This document shows positions 24,026 through 31,094 of a DNA stretch of 31,094 bases, one piece after another; within the stretch, counting starts at the first letter, position 1, and each line of letters begins with the position of its first letter. Below the pieces are notes generated by a model. That model was not told where the DNA came from and made no database searches. It worked only from the letters and a program-made list of their open reading frames with translations. The position numbers were made by a program, and so were the translations under genes. The stretch comes from an uncultured Bacilli bacterium. GTDB taxonomy: Bacteria; Bacillota_I; Bacilli_A; RF39; UBA660. The stretch lies in contig CAKOUR010000015.1 in assembly GCA_934120635.1 (NCBI GenBank), positions 1 through 31,094 of the forward strand, in the 5' to 3' direction.

Positions 24026-24556
24026 ATGAAATGTATTATAAGAGGAGAGAAGATTAGGGTTACGTCTGCTATTTCGGAGTATGTTGAAACAAAGATTTCA
24101 AGACTCGATAAGTATTTTAAGTTAGATGATGTTACGGCTAATGTTCTAGTTAAAGTAAAAGGAAAGAATCAATCAGTTGAGGTTACTATTCCTTATGATA
24201 AGTATACTTTACGAGGTGAAGAAACTAAGGATGATTTATATGCTGCGATTGATTTGGTTGTTGATAAACTAGAAGGTCAAATTAGAAAAACAAAATCTAA
24301 GTTAAAAAAGCAAATTAAGAAAAATGAAACGGTTCTTAACTTTGATTATGAATTATCTGTTGGTGAAGAGTATAAGAATAAGATTGTTAAAAGAAAACAA
24401 TTAGAATTGAAACCAATGAGTGAAGAAGAGGCTATTTTACAATTAGAGTTGTTGGGGCATGATTTCTTTATCTATAAAGATGTTCATACGAATGAAATTG
24501 ATATTCTATATAAAAGAAAAGATGGAAATTATGGAGTGATAGAAACTAATGACTAA
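24026..24556 (+). CDS. hpf: Long-form ribosome hibernation promoting factor
   Basis: This 177-residue protein has the S30AE domain at residues 1-100 (MKCIIRGEKIRVTSAISEYV, then ISRLDKYF, LRGEETKDDLYAAIDLVVDKLEGQI) and the long-form C-terminal dimerisation domain (about 120-175; LKPMSEEEAILQLELLGHDF, FIYKD, LYKRKDGNYGVIE). It binds the 30S decoding region and joins two 70S ribosomes into inactive dimers in slow growth. AAAGGATCG precedes ATG 24026; TTG/ATG codons further up are before or within the promoter. It lies directly before secA, as in many Bacillota. Confidence 0.95.
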   Translation: MKCIIRGEKIRVTSAISEYVETKISRLDKYFKLDDVTANVLVKVKGKNQSVEVTIPYDKYTLRGEETKDDLYAAIDLVVDKLEGQIRKTKSKLKKQIKKNETVLNFDYELSVGEEYKNKIVKRKQLELKPMSEEEAILQLELLGHDFFIYKDVHTNEIDILYKRKDGNYGVIETND

Positions 24557-24572
24557 AATTAGTTTCTTTTTC
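24541..24572 (+). terminator. Terminator of hpf
   Basis: AGAAACTAAT (24541-24550) and ATTAGTTTCT (24558-24567) form a perfect stem followed by T residues. It overlaps the end of the hpf frame. Confidence 0.85.
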
Positions 24573-24643
24573 TTAGTTTTTGTGACTAAATACTGGTAAT
24601 TTAGATGATTTTTTGCTAAAATACATATTACGGAGATGATAGA

Positions 24644-27139
24644 ATGTTAAAAATATTTAAGAAGTTATTTGATAATGAATATAAAGATTTAGAGAAGTTT
24701 AAAAAGATTGCTGATGGAATAGTTGCTTTAGATGAAGATATTTCTAAGCTTTCTGATGATGAGTTAAGGGAATATACCAATCTTTTTAAGGAACGTTTAT
24801 CTAATGGGGAAACATTAGAAGATATTTTAGTAGAAGCTTTTGCTGTTTGTCGTGAAGCTGCTTATCGTTGTGTTGGGATGAAACCATTTTATTGCCAATT
24901 ATTGGGTGGTCTTGCTATTCATTATGGGAATATTGCAGAGATGAAGACTGGTGAAGGTAAGACTTTGACTGGTGTTCTTCCTGCTTATTTGAATGCTTTG
25001 GATGGTAAAGGGGTTCATATTGTTACGGTAAATGAATTTTTATCATCTAGAGATTCAGAGTGGATGGGAAGTATTTTTAAGTTTTTAGGGCTTACTGTTG
25101 GCCTTAATTTAAGAGATTTAAGTCCTAGTCAAAAACGTGAAGCTTATAATTGTGATATTTTATATACTACGAATAATGAGCTTGGATTTGATTATCTTAG
25201 AGATAATATGGTAGTTAAGAAAGAAAACAGGGTGCAAAGAGAACTTAATTTTTGTATTGTTGATGAAGTGGATTCTATTTTGATTGATGAAGCTAGAACT
25301 CCTCTTATTATTTCTGGTGGAGTTGCTCAATCGGCAAATCTTTATATTGAGGCTGATCATTTTGTTAAAGGTCTTGTTGAGAATGAAGATTATATTATGG
25401 ATGAGAAAACTAGAAGTATTAATTTAACAGATGAAGGTAGTCATAAAGCAGAAGAAAAATTTCATTTGAAAAACTTATATGGAATTGATAATACTTCACT
25501 AGTTCATCATATTCAACAGGCTTTAAGGGCAAATTATTTTATGCATAAAGATGTTGATTATGTTGTTCAGGAAGATCAAATTATTATAGTTGATCAATTT
25601 ACTGGTCGTTTGATGAAGGGACGTGCTTTTTCTGAAGGTTTACACCAAGCTATTCAAGCAAAGGAAGGCGTTACTATTGAACAAGAGACAAAGACTTTAG
25701 CGACGATTACTTTTCAGAATTTATTTAGAATGTATCATAAGTTGTCTGGTATGACTGGTACGGCAAAAACTGAAGAAGAAGAATTTATGAATATTTATAA
25801 TATGTTTGTTATTCGTATTCCTACTAATAAGCCTGTTATTCGTGAGGATGCTGTTGATTTATTATATCCTGGTAAAGAGGGAAAATATAAGGCTATCGTT
25901 AATGAAATTGAAAGAAGACATAAAGAAGGTCAACCAATTTTGGTTGGTACGATTGCTATTGAGACTAGTGAATTAATTAGTGATATACTTCGTAAGAAGA
26001 AAATTCCTCATGAAGTATTGAATGCTAAGAATAATGCTAGAGAGGCTGAAATTATTGCTCATGCTGGTGAGAAAGGTGCGGTTACAATTGCTACAAATAT
26101 GGCTGGTCGTGGTACAGATATTAAGCTAGGGGAAGGTGTTGCTGAACTTGGTGGTTTATGTGTTATTGGAACAGAACGTCATGAATCTAGACGTATTGAT
26201 AATCAGTTAAGAGGTCGTTCTGGTCGTCAGGGAGATCCTGGATTTACACAATTTTATCTTTCTTTTGAAGATGATTTGATGGTAAGATTTGGTTCTGAAA
26301 AATATCGAGGAATGCTTGCTAGTTTAGGTTTTTCTGGAGATCAGGTTATTCAAAATAAAATGTTAGCAGGTTCATTTGAAAGTGCACAAAAAAAGGTAGA
26401 AGGTAATAACTTTGATATTCGTAAGCAATTGTTACAATATGATGATGTGATGAATAATCAAAGAGAGATTATTTATGGTAAGAGAAATGAAATTTTGGAT
26501 AGTGATTCTATTCATGAACAAACATTAAATTTATTTAGAAATCATGTAACAGATATTGTTAATGATCATTTGATTGAGACTAATAAATTGAGTGATCATG
26601 ATTATGAAGAAATATTAGAGGCTACGAATGAGAATTTACTTCGTACCAATCGAATTGCTTTATCAGAGATTAAAGGAAAGAGTTCTGATGATGTAATTGA
26701 CTTGATTAGTGATTTGGTTATTAAGGAATATGAAGAGAAGTTAGAAGATATTCCTGAAGAAATTCGTGATGAGTTTGAGAAGGCTATTACTTTGAAGGTA
26801 ATTGATTCTCATTGGATGGAACATATTTCTACAATGAGTCAGTTGAGAGAAGGTATTGGTCTTAGAGGATATGCTAATGAGAATCCTCTTCAAGCTTATA
26901 CTATGGAAGGGTATGAGTTATTTGATCAGATGTTGACTCAGATTAATAAGGAAGTTTCTATTTATTTGATGAAGGCTGAGATTCGTCAAAATTTAGAAAG
27001 AAAAGAAGTTGTGAAAAAAACAATTACTAATGATGGAAAAGAAACTAAAAAAATACAAAGTAAAAGTACTAAAGTTGGTAGAAATGATCTTTGTCCATGT
27101 GGTTCGGGAAAAAAGTATAAAAATTGTTGTGGAAAGTAG
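24644..27139 (+). CDS. secA: Protein translocase ATPase SecA
   Basis: This 831-residue motor pushes preproteins through SecYEG and would deliver the secreted and pilus proteins of this window. Features: Walker A MKTGEGKT (100-107), the Q-motif region before it, DEVDSILIDEARTPLIISGG, the preprotein cross-linking domain, VGTIAIETSE, IATNMAGRGTDIKLGEG, the Arg-finger box QLRGRSGRQGDPG, the scaffold and wing domains, and a C-terminal zinc tail CPCGSGKKYKNCCGK. CGGAGATGATAG precedes the ATG, and TGCTAAAAT (24614-24622) may be its extended -10. Its last codons form the left attachment site of an integrated element, so the final residues may be element-supplied; the protein is intact. Confidence 0.97.
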   Translation: MLKIFKKLFDNEYKDLEKFKKIADGIVALDEDISKLSDDELREYTNLFKERLSNGETLEDILVEAFAVCREAAYRCVGMKPFYCQLLGGLAIHYGNIAEMKTGEGKTLTGVLPAYLNALDGKGVHIVTVNEFLSSRDSEWMGSIFKFLGLTVGLNLRDLSPSQKREAYNCDILYTTNNELGFDYLRDNMVVKKENRVQRELNFCIVDEVDSILIDEARTPLIISGGVAQSANLYIEADHFVKGLVENEDYIMDEKTRSINLTDEGSHKAEEKFHLKNLYGIDNTSLVHHIQQALRANYFMHKDVDYVVQEDQIIIVDQFTGRLMKGRAFSEGLHQAIQAKEGVTIEQETKTLATITFQNLFRMYHKLSGMTGTAKTEEEEFMNIYNMFVIRIPTNKPVIREDAVDLLYPGKEGKYKAIVNEIERRHKEGQPILVGTIAIETSELISDILRKKKIPHEVLNAKNNAREAEIIAHAGEKGAVTIATNMAGRGTDIKLGEGVAELGGLCVIGTERHESRRIDNQLRGRSGRQGDPGFTQFYLSFEDDLMVRFGSEKYRGMLASLGFSGDQVIQNKMLAGSFESAQKKVEGNNFDIRKQLLQYDDVMNNQREIIYGKRNEILDSDSIHEQTLNLFRNHVTDIVNDHLIETNKLSDHDYEEILEATNENLLRTNRIALSEIKGKSSDDVIDLISDLVIKEYEEKLEDIPEEIRDEFEKAITLKVIDSHWMEHISTMSQLREGIGLRGYANENPLQAYTMEGYELFDQMLTQINKEVSIYLMKAEIRQNLERKEVVKKTITNDGKETKKIQSKSTKVGRNDLCPCGSGKKYKNCCGK
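27098..27139 (+). other. attL: Left attachment site (attL) within secA
   Basis: This segment encodes CGSGKKYKNCCGK and TAG. The longest identities with the right copy are AAAAAGTA (27110-27117) and TGTTGTGG (27125-27132); the strand exchange probably lies in one of these. The A/T-ending codons upstream of TGTTGTGG look host-like, which favours the second. Confidence 0.6.
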
Positions 27140-27232
27140 CTTAAAATAAGGGAAAAGATGAATTTGAAAAAGGGAACAAATTTGTTGTTTGTCAACCAAT
27201 AAATAAAAATGTGGACGAAATTCATTGAAATT

Positions 27233-27272
27233 AAAGGATGTCAGCAAAATAAAATTTGTTGACATCTTTTAT
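27233..27272 (+). terminator. Terminator after secA, at the element's left end
   Basis: AAAGGATGTCA (27233-27243) pairs with TGACATCTTTT (27260-27270) with one G-T pair, followed by ATT. It probably terminates secA transcripts. The preceding 27140-27232 holds no gene; a 14-codon frame at 27158 with AAGGG upstream is noted only. Confidence 0.7.
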
Positions 27273-27289
27273 TGAAGGGGATGAAAAGA

Positions 27290-28072
27290 ATGATGGAGTT
27301 AAATAATTTATTAAAATCATTAGATATTGATAAAGATTATCACGACAAAATTTTTGGCAATATGATATTTGAAAATTTATATACAAAAGTAGATTTAAAT
27401 AAGTATGCTGCTATAAAAAATAAAATTTATTGGATGAGCTTATTGATATATAGAATATCTATGACAAACTATTTAAAATCGATTAACAAGAATATTGATT
27501 TTGAAAATAAATTTATTAATATCGAAAAAAACAATCTAATAGTTTTTCATTTATCGCTGAACATTACAAGTGAAATTTGTAAACAATTTAGTAATGGTGA
27601 AATATATCCATCATATATTTCAATGTTATGTAGGCAAATAATAGAACAAATATGTTTTATTAAAGAAGTTAAAAATGAAAATATAAATTTACAACTTATA
27701 GTAGAATCTGCTTTAGAATCGTACAATAAACAATTAGGAGCAAAAAGCTTAAATATACAAGAATTGAATGATAATAATAAAGGATTACTGAAAGTTTTTA
27801 AAGATAAAAAATCATATGGAAAACTTGCCAAAAAATATAAATATGGGTATATGTATAATTTCTTTTCTGGAGATATTCATTTATTATCACAAATTGATAA
27901 ATTAATACCATTTAATACCAATCATTCAACGCAGTATTATGATATATATTTTAATTGTATTTTAACTTTGTTAAAGGATTATTTCTTGCTCATAAATGAT
28001 TATAATACTGAAGTAAAAGTAGATGTGACAAAATTAAATCAAATTAATTTTATAGAAATAAAAGATAGTTAA
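27290..28072 (+). CDS. Helical cargo protein of the element, unknown
   Basis: This 260-residue protein is soluble and mainly helical. A central stretch, YISMLCRQIIEQICFIKEV (about residues 106-124), has the R-x(2-3)-E-x(3)-[FILM] spacing seen in DUF5677- and HEPN-like helical bundles, but no clear R-x4-H ribonuclease motif is present. GAAGGGGATG (27274-27283) fits ATG 27290; ATG 27281 overlaps that site. A terminator follows, just before the integrase. Codon use (many ATA) differs from secA. It may be a defence or fitness cargo; this is inference from position. Confidence 0.55.
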   Translation: MMELNNLLKSLDIDKDYHDKIFGNMIFENLYTKVDLNKYAAIKNKIYWMSLLIYRISMTNYLKSINKNIDFENKFINIEKNNLIVFHLSLNITSEICKQFSNGEIYPSYISMLCRQIIEQICFIKEVKNENINLQLIVESALESYNKQLGAKSLNIQELNDNNKGLLKVFKDKKSYGKLAKKYKYGYMYNFFSGDIHLLSQIDKLIPFNTNHSTQYYDIYFNCILTLLKDYFLLINDYNTEVKVDVTKLNQINFIEIKDS

Positions 28073-28102
28073 TTAGATGGATTAATCAACTATCTTTTAT
28101 TT
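28063..28102 (+). terminator. Terminator between cargo gene and integrase
   Basis: AGATAGTT (28063-28070) pairs with AACTATCT (28088-28095), with an inner AATTA/TTAAT extension, followed by TTTATTTTTT. Confidence 0.8.
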
Positions 28103-28155
28103 TTTATTAGATTGAATTGAAATAATAGTGATTAAAGAAAGGATAAGTGACAATA

Positions 28156-29392
28156 ATGATCAATATTAGAAAAAGGGGTAAAGTGTATCAATATTGCTTT
28201 GAAGCAGGAAAGGTAAATGGAAAAAGAAAACAAATAACTAAATCAGGTTTTAAAACTAAAAATGAGGCATATATAGCTGGACAAAAAGCATACGATGAAT
28301 TTATAAATGGAATAACTAATGTAGAGTGTAATATGTTATATGGAGATTATTTAGACTATTGGATGAAAGAATATTTTGAAATAAACTATAAATATTCTAC
28401 TGCAAGGAGATATAAAGAATCTTTTAGGAATATTAAAAAGGAATTAGGTAATTATAAGTTATCAATTTTAACACCATATATTCTAAATCAGGCGTTATTA
28501 AAGCTATATCAAACATCTAGTACAAGGGATGCATTAAGAAATTATCAAAAAGTTATTAAGAGTTCGTTGAGGGATGCAACTTACTATTTTGGATTTATTG
28601 AGAATAATCCGGCTGGTGATTTGGAGATACCTAGAGTATTATCATTTGAACTAAAAAAAAAATATAGGTCACATCTATACTGAAGAAGAAATAGAAATAA
28701 TTTTGGGCAGATTTAAGAATAACAAAGTTTTTGTATGTGCATTTTTAACTGCTTGCTATACGGGAATGAGAACTGGTGAAGTATTTGCTTTAACTTGGGA
28801 TGATATTGATTTAGAAAATAGAATAATAAAAATTAATAAGACCGTTTACGCAAAAGATAAAGAAGAAAATGGCAGATGGTATTTAGGTACGACAAAAACA
28901 ATAGGCAGTAGTAGAGAAGTTTATATTTGTGATACTCTATATTCAGTATTATCTAATTATAAAAATCTGCAAGTTAAATATAAAAAAGAATATTGCAAAA
29001 AGTATAAAAGATATACCTTAAAAGAAATAAAAAATAAATATGGTAAGTTAGTAGAATATAAAGTTATAGAAAGTAATTCTAAACGCAATAGAGTAGAAAT
29101 GGTGTTTACTAGAAAAGATGGAACTTATTCAGGAACGGATATTATTAGGTATCCATTTAGAATAATTCATCATGAATTAGGGATTCAATGCAGATTTTAC
29201 GATTTAAGAAGAAGTTTTGCTACTATAAGTTTAAGAAGCGGGTGTGAAATAAAAGATATTGCAGAGGTGTTAGGGCATAAAAGAATAGAAACTACCGAAA
29301 AATATTATATTTCAAGTACAAGTGAAGATAAGAAAACGGTTTCAAAAATATTAGAACAAAATCTCAAAAACTATAGTAATTTTAAAATGTAG
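28156..29392 (+). pseudogene. int: Tyrosine recombinase (integrase), split by a frameshift
   Basis: Two frames make one phage/Tn916-type integrase of about 410 residues. Part one (to TGA 28681) has an AP2-like arm-binding N-terminus (MINIRKRGKVYQYCFEAGKV, KTKNEAYIAGQKAYDEF) and a core-binding SAM-like domain. Part two resumes one base over as KNIGHIYTEEEIEIILGRF and carries the catalytic domain: Arg at 28769 (TGMRTGE), YDLRRSFAT at 29198 (Tyr in place of the usual His before Arg), LGHKRIETTEKY with His 29276 and Tyr nucleophile 29303. The break is a run of ten A (28653-28662); nine would restore the frame. ATG 28156 or GTG 28147 could start it. It may be a dead gene, slippage-decoded, or a sequencing error. 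Confidence 0.85.
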
Positions 29393-29397
29393 ATAAA

Positions 29398-29426
29398 TTG
29401 TTATTTTTATGAAATGATGATATAAT
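29398..29426 (+). promoter_or_regulatory. Promoter of the 29459 gene
   Basis: TTGTTA (29398-29403), 17-base spacer and TATAAT (29421-29426). Transcription would start near 29432, so the ATG there is not used. Confidence 0.7.
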
Positions 29427-29458
29427 TTTATATGAAAAATTTACTTTGGAGAAGAAAT

Positions 29459-30655
29459 ATGAGTGATAATTTTAAATATAGTGAATGGAGAAAAAATGAA
29501 AATATAAAACGATATGAAATTCCTAATGTTGAAAACTATTTTGAAGATTTAATGAATATTGAACATTCATTTTCAGGAAGAATGGATATACCATTAGCAA
29601 ACACTTTTATAATGGAAGCGGTTCAATTAGTTGTTAATTCTATTTCTCTTTTTGAATTAGGTTATTTTGATAATGCTTACTATTCCTTAAGGGAAGCTAT
29701 TGAAATATCAACAACAATAGTTTATTTATCAGATATGCCAGATGAAGAAAGACGAGAAAAAATGGAAGATTGGAAAAATACTAAAGATTTTCCAATGCAA
29801 GGACAAATGTTAAATCAGTTATATCAATATGGGATAGTAATATCCGATATGAAAGAGAAAATGGAATCATTTTTTGATGAAATAAAAAATGTTAGCAAAA
29901 AGATAAATAAATGTATTCATAAACAGGGGTTAAGATTCTTTTATGTTAGCAGAAATCATCCAATAAATATAAAAAAGGATGATAAAGTATTTATTGAAAA
30001 TTATGTTGACTTTTTGGAAAAAACTATTGGAATAATTGCAGTTATGAGATTGGCAATAGATCCATATCCTGTATTATTAATGGATGAAGAAATATTATTA
30101 AGATGTTTTGATTCTATGACAGAAGCATATAAAAATGAATTTGTAGAAAAATATATTACAAATGAAACATTAAAAGATTATAAAAAAACAGAAATGTACA
30201 TAAATCACTATAATGGACATATTACCGAAGAAAAAAAGAATTATGCTGTTTTTGATATAATGAAACATCAAGTTATAGATACAACAAAAAGAAAAGAGAT
30301 ATTATCGCAAATCCATTTATTAGATAATACGGATAAAATAGCAACATATATAGCATTGATTTCTAAAAAGGTTGTAAAGATATATACTTATGGTGGTCTT
30401 CAAATGTATTTTACTGATAGAAAAACAAACAGAAAGGCACTTTCATGGGATGGTATGGAATTTAAACAATTTGAAGAAAGTAATGAAAAATTTAATCAAA
30501 ATTATGATGAAGTTTTTATATCAGTATTCACTTATAATATAGGAGATAATAAACAAGAATCTTTTTTTGTCGAACATAATGAGTGTTTAAACGATTATGA
30601 CATTAATTTGATAAAAGAATTGTCTGTAGATAAAATTATGGAAGACCATGGTTGA
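29459..30655 (+). CDS. Element-encoded protein with HEPN/DUF5677-like helices, unknown
   Basis: This 398-residue cytoplasmic protein has an N-terminal helical half: LANTFIMEAVQLVVNSISLF, GYFDNAYYSLREAIEISTTI, and MEDWKNTKDFPMQGQML. It resembles DUF5677/AbiV-like HEPN bundles in which an R-E helix follows a YYSLR-type motif. The C-terminal half (about 270-398) is mixed, with YAVFDIMKHQVIDTT, YTYGGLQMYF and VFISVFTYNIG, suggesting a second, beta-rich domain. GGAGAAG precedes ATG 29459, and it has its own promoter. It lies between integrase and right end, a classic cargo position, and could act in phage defence. The family call is tentative. Confidence 0.55.
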   Translation: MSDNFKYSEWRKNENIKRYEIPNVENYFEDLMNIEHSFSGRMDIPLANTFIMEAVQLVVNSISLFELGYFDNAYYSLREAIEISTTIVYLSDMPDEERREKMEDWKNTKDFPMQGQMLNQLYQYGIVISDMKEKMESFFDEIKNVSKKINKCIHKQGLRFFYVSRNHPINIKKDDKVFIENYVDFLEKTIGIIAVMRLAIDPYPVLLMDEEILLRCFDSMTEAYKNEFVEKYITNETLKDYKKTEMYINHYNGHITEEKKNYAVFDIMKHQVIDTTKRKEILSQIHLLDNTDKIATYIALISKKVVKIYTYGGLQMYFTDRKTNRKALSWDGMEFKQFEESNEKFNQNYDEVFISVFTYNIGDNKQESFFVEHNECLNDYDINLIKELSVDKIMEDHG

Positions 30656-30680
30656 CACTAAATAATATATTTTATATAAT
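30652..30680 (+). promoter_or_regulatory. Perfect consensus sigma-A promoter at the right end
   Basis: TTGACA (30652-30657), exactly 17 bases, TATAAT (30675-30680): consensus at every position and the strongest promoter in the window. It overlaps the end of the 29459 gene and points across the repeats and the right attachment site. In the integrated state it makes only an RNA of about 250 bases, ending at the 30908 terminator. Confidence 0.85.
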
Positions 30681-30743
30681 TGTAGCAAGTGAACGGATGT
30701 GGACACTGTCCACAATATGTACACGTTAGAGAAATACTTATAG

Positions 30744-30777
30744 TACAGGTAATATCATAAATACAAATAATATAGAT
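30744..30777 (+). repeat. 34-bp direct repeat, copy 1 (possible integrase arm site)
   Basis: Starts TACAGGTAATATCATAAATA; it differs from copy 2 at two positions and lies exactly 60 bases before it. Direct repeats near one end of an element are typical binding sites of the integrase N-terminal arm domain. AGGTAA (30748) and TTACCT (30779-30784) also form an inverted pair around it. Confidence 0.7.
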
Positions 30778-30803
30778 GTTACCTAGTCTGGAAAAGCCTG
30801 AAA

Positions 30804-30837
30804 TACAGGTAATATTATAAATACAAATAATACAGAT
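30804..30837 (+). repeat. 34-bp direct repeat, copy 2 (possible integrase arm site)
   Basis: Starts TACAGGTAATATTATAAATA; 32 of 34 bases match copy 1. It ends 21 bases before the right secA-tail copy. Confidence 0.7.
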
Positions 30838-30858
30838 AATATGGGAGTACAAAGTTCT

Positions 30859-30900
30859 TGTGGAAGTGGCAAAAAGTACAAGAACTGTTGTGGTAAATAA
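30859..30900 (+). other. attR: Right attachment site (attR) with recoded SecA tail
   Basis: This segment encodes CGSGKKYKNCCGK and TAA, the same residues as the end of SecA, but with GGC, TAC, AAG and AAC codons unusual for this genome. The upstream part is probably element-derived and the end plus terminator the original chromosomal secA end. Confidence 0.65.
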
Positions 30901-30907
30901 ACTCGCG

Positions 30908-30940
30908 AACCCGCATAAAATAAGGTGTTGCGGGTTTTTC
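30908..30940 (+). terminator. Intrinsic terminator, probably the original secA terminator
   Basis: AACCCGCA (30908-30915) pairs with TGCGGGTT (30929-30936), followed by TTTC. This GC-rich stem lies 8 bases after the displaced secA tail. Confidence 0.85.
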
Positions 30941-31038
30941 TATGATTACAATATTTAGATAATTATAGGCATGTCTTTTGTCTTGGATAAGTTTTAGATA
31001 AGTCTTTTCACTAAAAACAGCCGTAAAATAGGGCGTAT

Positions 31039-31048
31039 ATGATATAAT
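31039..31048 (+). promoter_or_regulatory. Extended -10 promoter of the last gene
   Basis: TGATATAAT (TATAAT at 31043-31048) lies 20 bases before the ATG at 31068. No convincing -35 is seen. Confidence 0.5.
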
Positions 31049-31067
31049 TAAAAAGGAAGTGATAACA

Positions 31068-31094
31068 ATGAATAAAATAAATTCTAAAAATTTA
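31068..31094 (+). CDS. Start of a gene cut by the window edge
   Basis: ATG 31068 follows AAAAGGAAGTGATAAC, a strong ribosome binding site, and a good -10 element. Nine codons are visible (MNKINSKNL). The family cannot be told. Confidence 0.55.

Larger units (their letters stand above)
27098..30900 (+). mobile_element. Integrated element in the 3' end of secA
   Basis: The 42 bases ending secA (27098-27139, encoding CGSGKKYKNCCGK-stop) recur at 30859-30900 with the same encoded residues but synonymous changes in nine of 13 codons after the Cys. The second copy is directly followed by a strong terminator (30908), as expected for the displaced natural end of secA. Between the copies lie a tyrosine integrase (frameshifted), two unknown helical proteins, a consensus promoter and a pair of 34-bp repeats. 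Codons in this segment use ATA and A-ending forms more than the neighbours. No plasmid mobilisation, replication or excisionase gene is seen, so it is a minimal genomic islet. Confidence 0.75.
30687..30940 (+). ncRNA. Predicted short transcript over the element's right end
   Basis: A consensus promoter and a strong terminator delimit an RNA of about 250 bases with no substantial gene. It holds a 15-bp palindrome (30699-30713), the two 34-bp repeats and the SecA-tail copy, in which AGTTCTTGT (30853-30861) and ACAAGAACT (30878-30886) form a 9-bp inverted repeat. Tiny frames (MWTLSTICTR; MLPSLEKPEIQVIL; MGVQSSCGSGKKYKNCCGK) lack ribosome binding sites. Confidence 0.45.

Noticed and set aside
27158..27202. 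14-codon frame MNLKKGTNLLFVNQ just after secA
   Set aside because: AAGGG upstream is suggestive, but the frame is very short, lies in the left-end junction and has no further support.
26986..27265. Two overlapping minus-strand frames at the secA end
   Set aside because: They are mostly antisense to secA, phenylalanine-rich and without ribosome sites.
30744..30837. Repeats considered as a CRISPR array
   Set aside because: Only two copies exist, the interval is 26 bases, and no cas genes are nearby; integrase sites fit better.
30658..30852. 64-residue Cys-rich minus-strand frame over the element's right end
   Set aside because: Its apparent repeats come from the two 34-bp DNA repeats; there is no ribosome site and the strand opposes a consensus promoter.
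1..31094. tRNA and rRNA genes
   Set aside because: No cloverleaf with a GGTTCGA-type arm and no rRNA-like segment was noticed on either strand by eye.

Overview
This is a very AT-rich stretch of a bacterial chromosome from a low-GC, single-membrane Bacillota. TGA acts as a normal stop, third codon positions are mostly A or T, and many genes end in short intrinsic terminators. The hpf-secA order, the sporulation pair yqfC-yqfD, a secretin-less Tad locus and an ER-type (SipW) signal peptidase with TasA-like substrates all fit an uncultivated gut-type Bacilli/Clostridia lineage. The exact order cannot be fixed from this sequence.

Layout. 1-4.6 kb: an accessory zone with a diverged SGNH-type hydrolase, two unknown proteins, decayed reading frames, a candidate structured RNA ending in a terminator, and a tandem pair of transglutaminase-like proteins. 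4.7-7.5 kb: a membrane-anchored unknown protein, then yqfC and yqfD. 7.5-12.1 kb: a compact Tad (Flp/type IVc pilus) operon, tadE-like, tadG-like, tadZ, tadA, tadB, tadC. 12.2-15.0 kb: yebC, a convergent pair (ComEC-like MBL hydrolase plus DUF3006 protein) and an acidic unknown protein. 15.2-17.1 kb: an OmpR-type response regulator and its histidine kinase. 17.4-23.7 kb: three SipW/TasA-type secreted proteins, a SipW-like signal peptidase with a roughly 345-residue acidic cytoplasmic tail carrying repeated NPFF motifs, and a repeat-rich surface protein. 23.8-27.1 kb: a 33-residue small protein, hpf and secA. 27.1-30.9 kb: a 3.7-kb integrated element in the 3' end of secA. 30.9-31.1 kb: the start of another gene.

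How it works together (partly inference). The kinase/regulator pair lies directly before the fibre-type locus and is the obvious candidate controller. The peptidase would process the three signal-bearing proteins, and the fourth large protein shares their last beta-strand module. The two most notable discoveries are (a) this TasA/SipW-like locus with its NPFF-tailed peptidase and duplicated promoters, and (b) the secA-targeting element. Its right end carries a synonymously recoded copy of the SecA zinc tail, two 34-bp repeats that may be integrase arm sites, and a perfect consensus promoter pointing across the attachment site. Its integrase is split by a frameshift in an A10 run.
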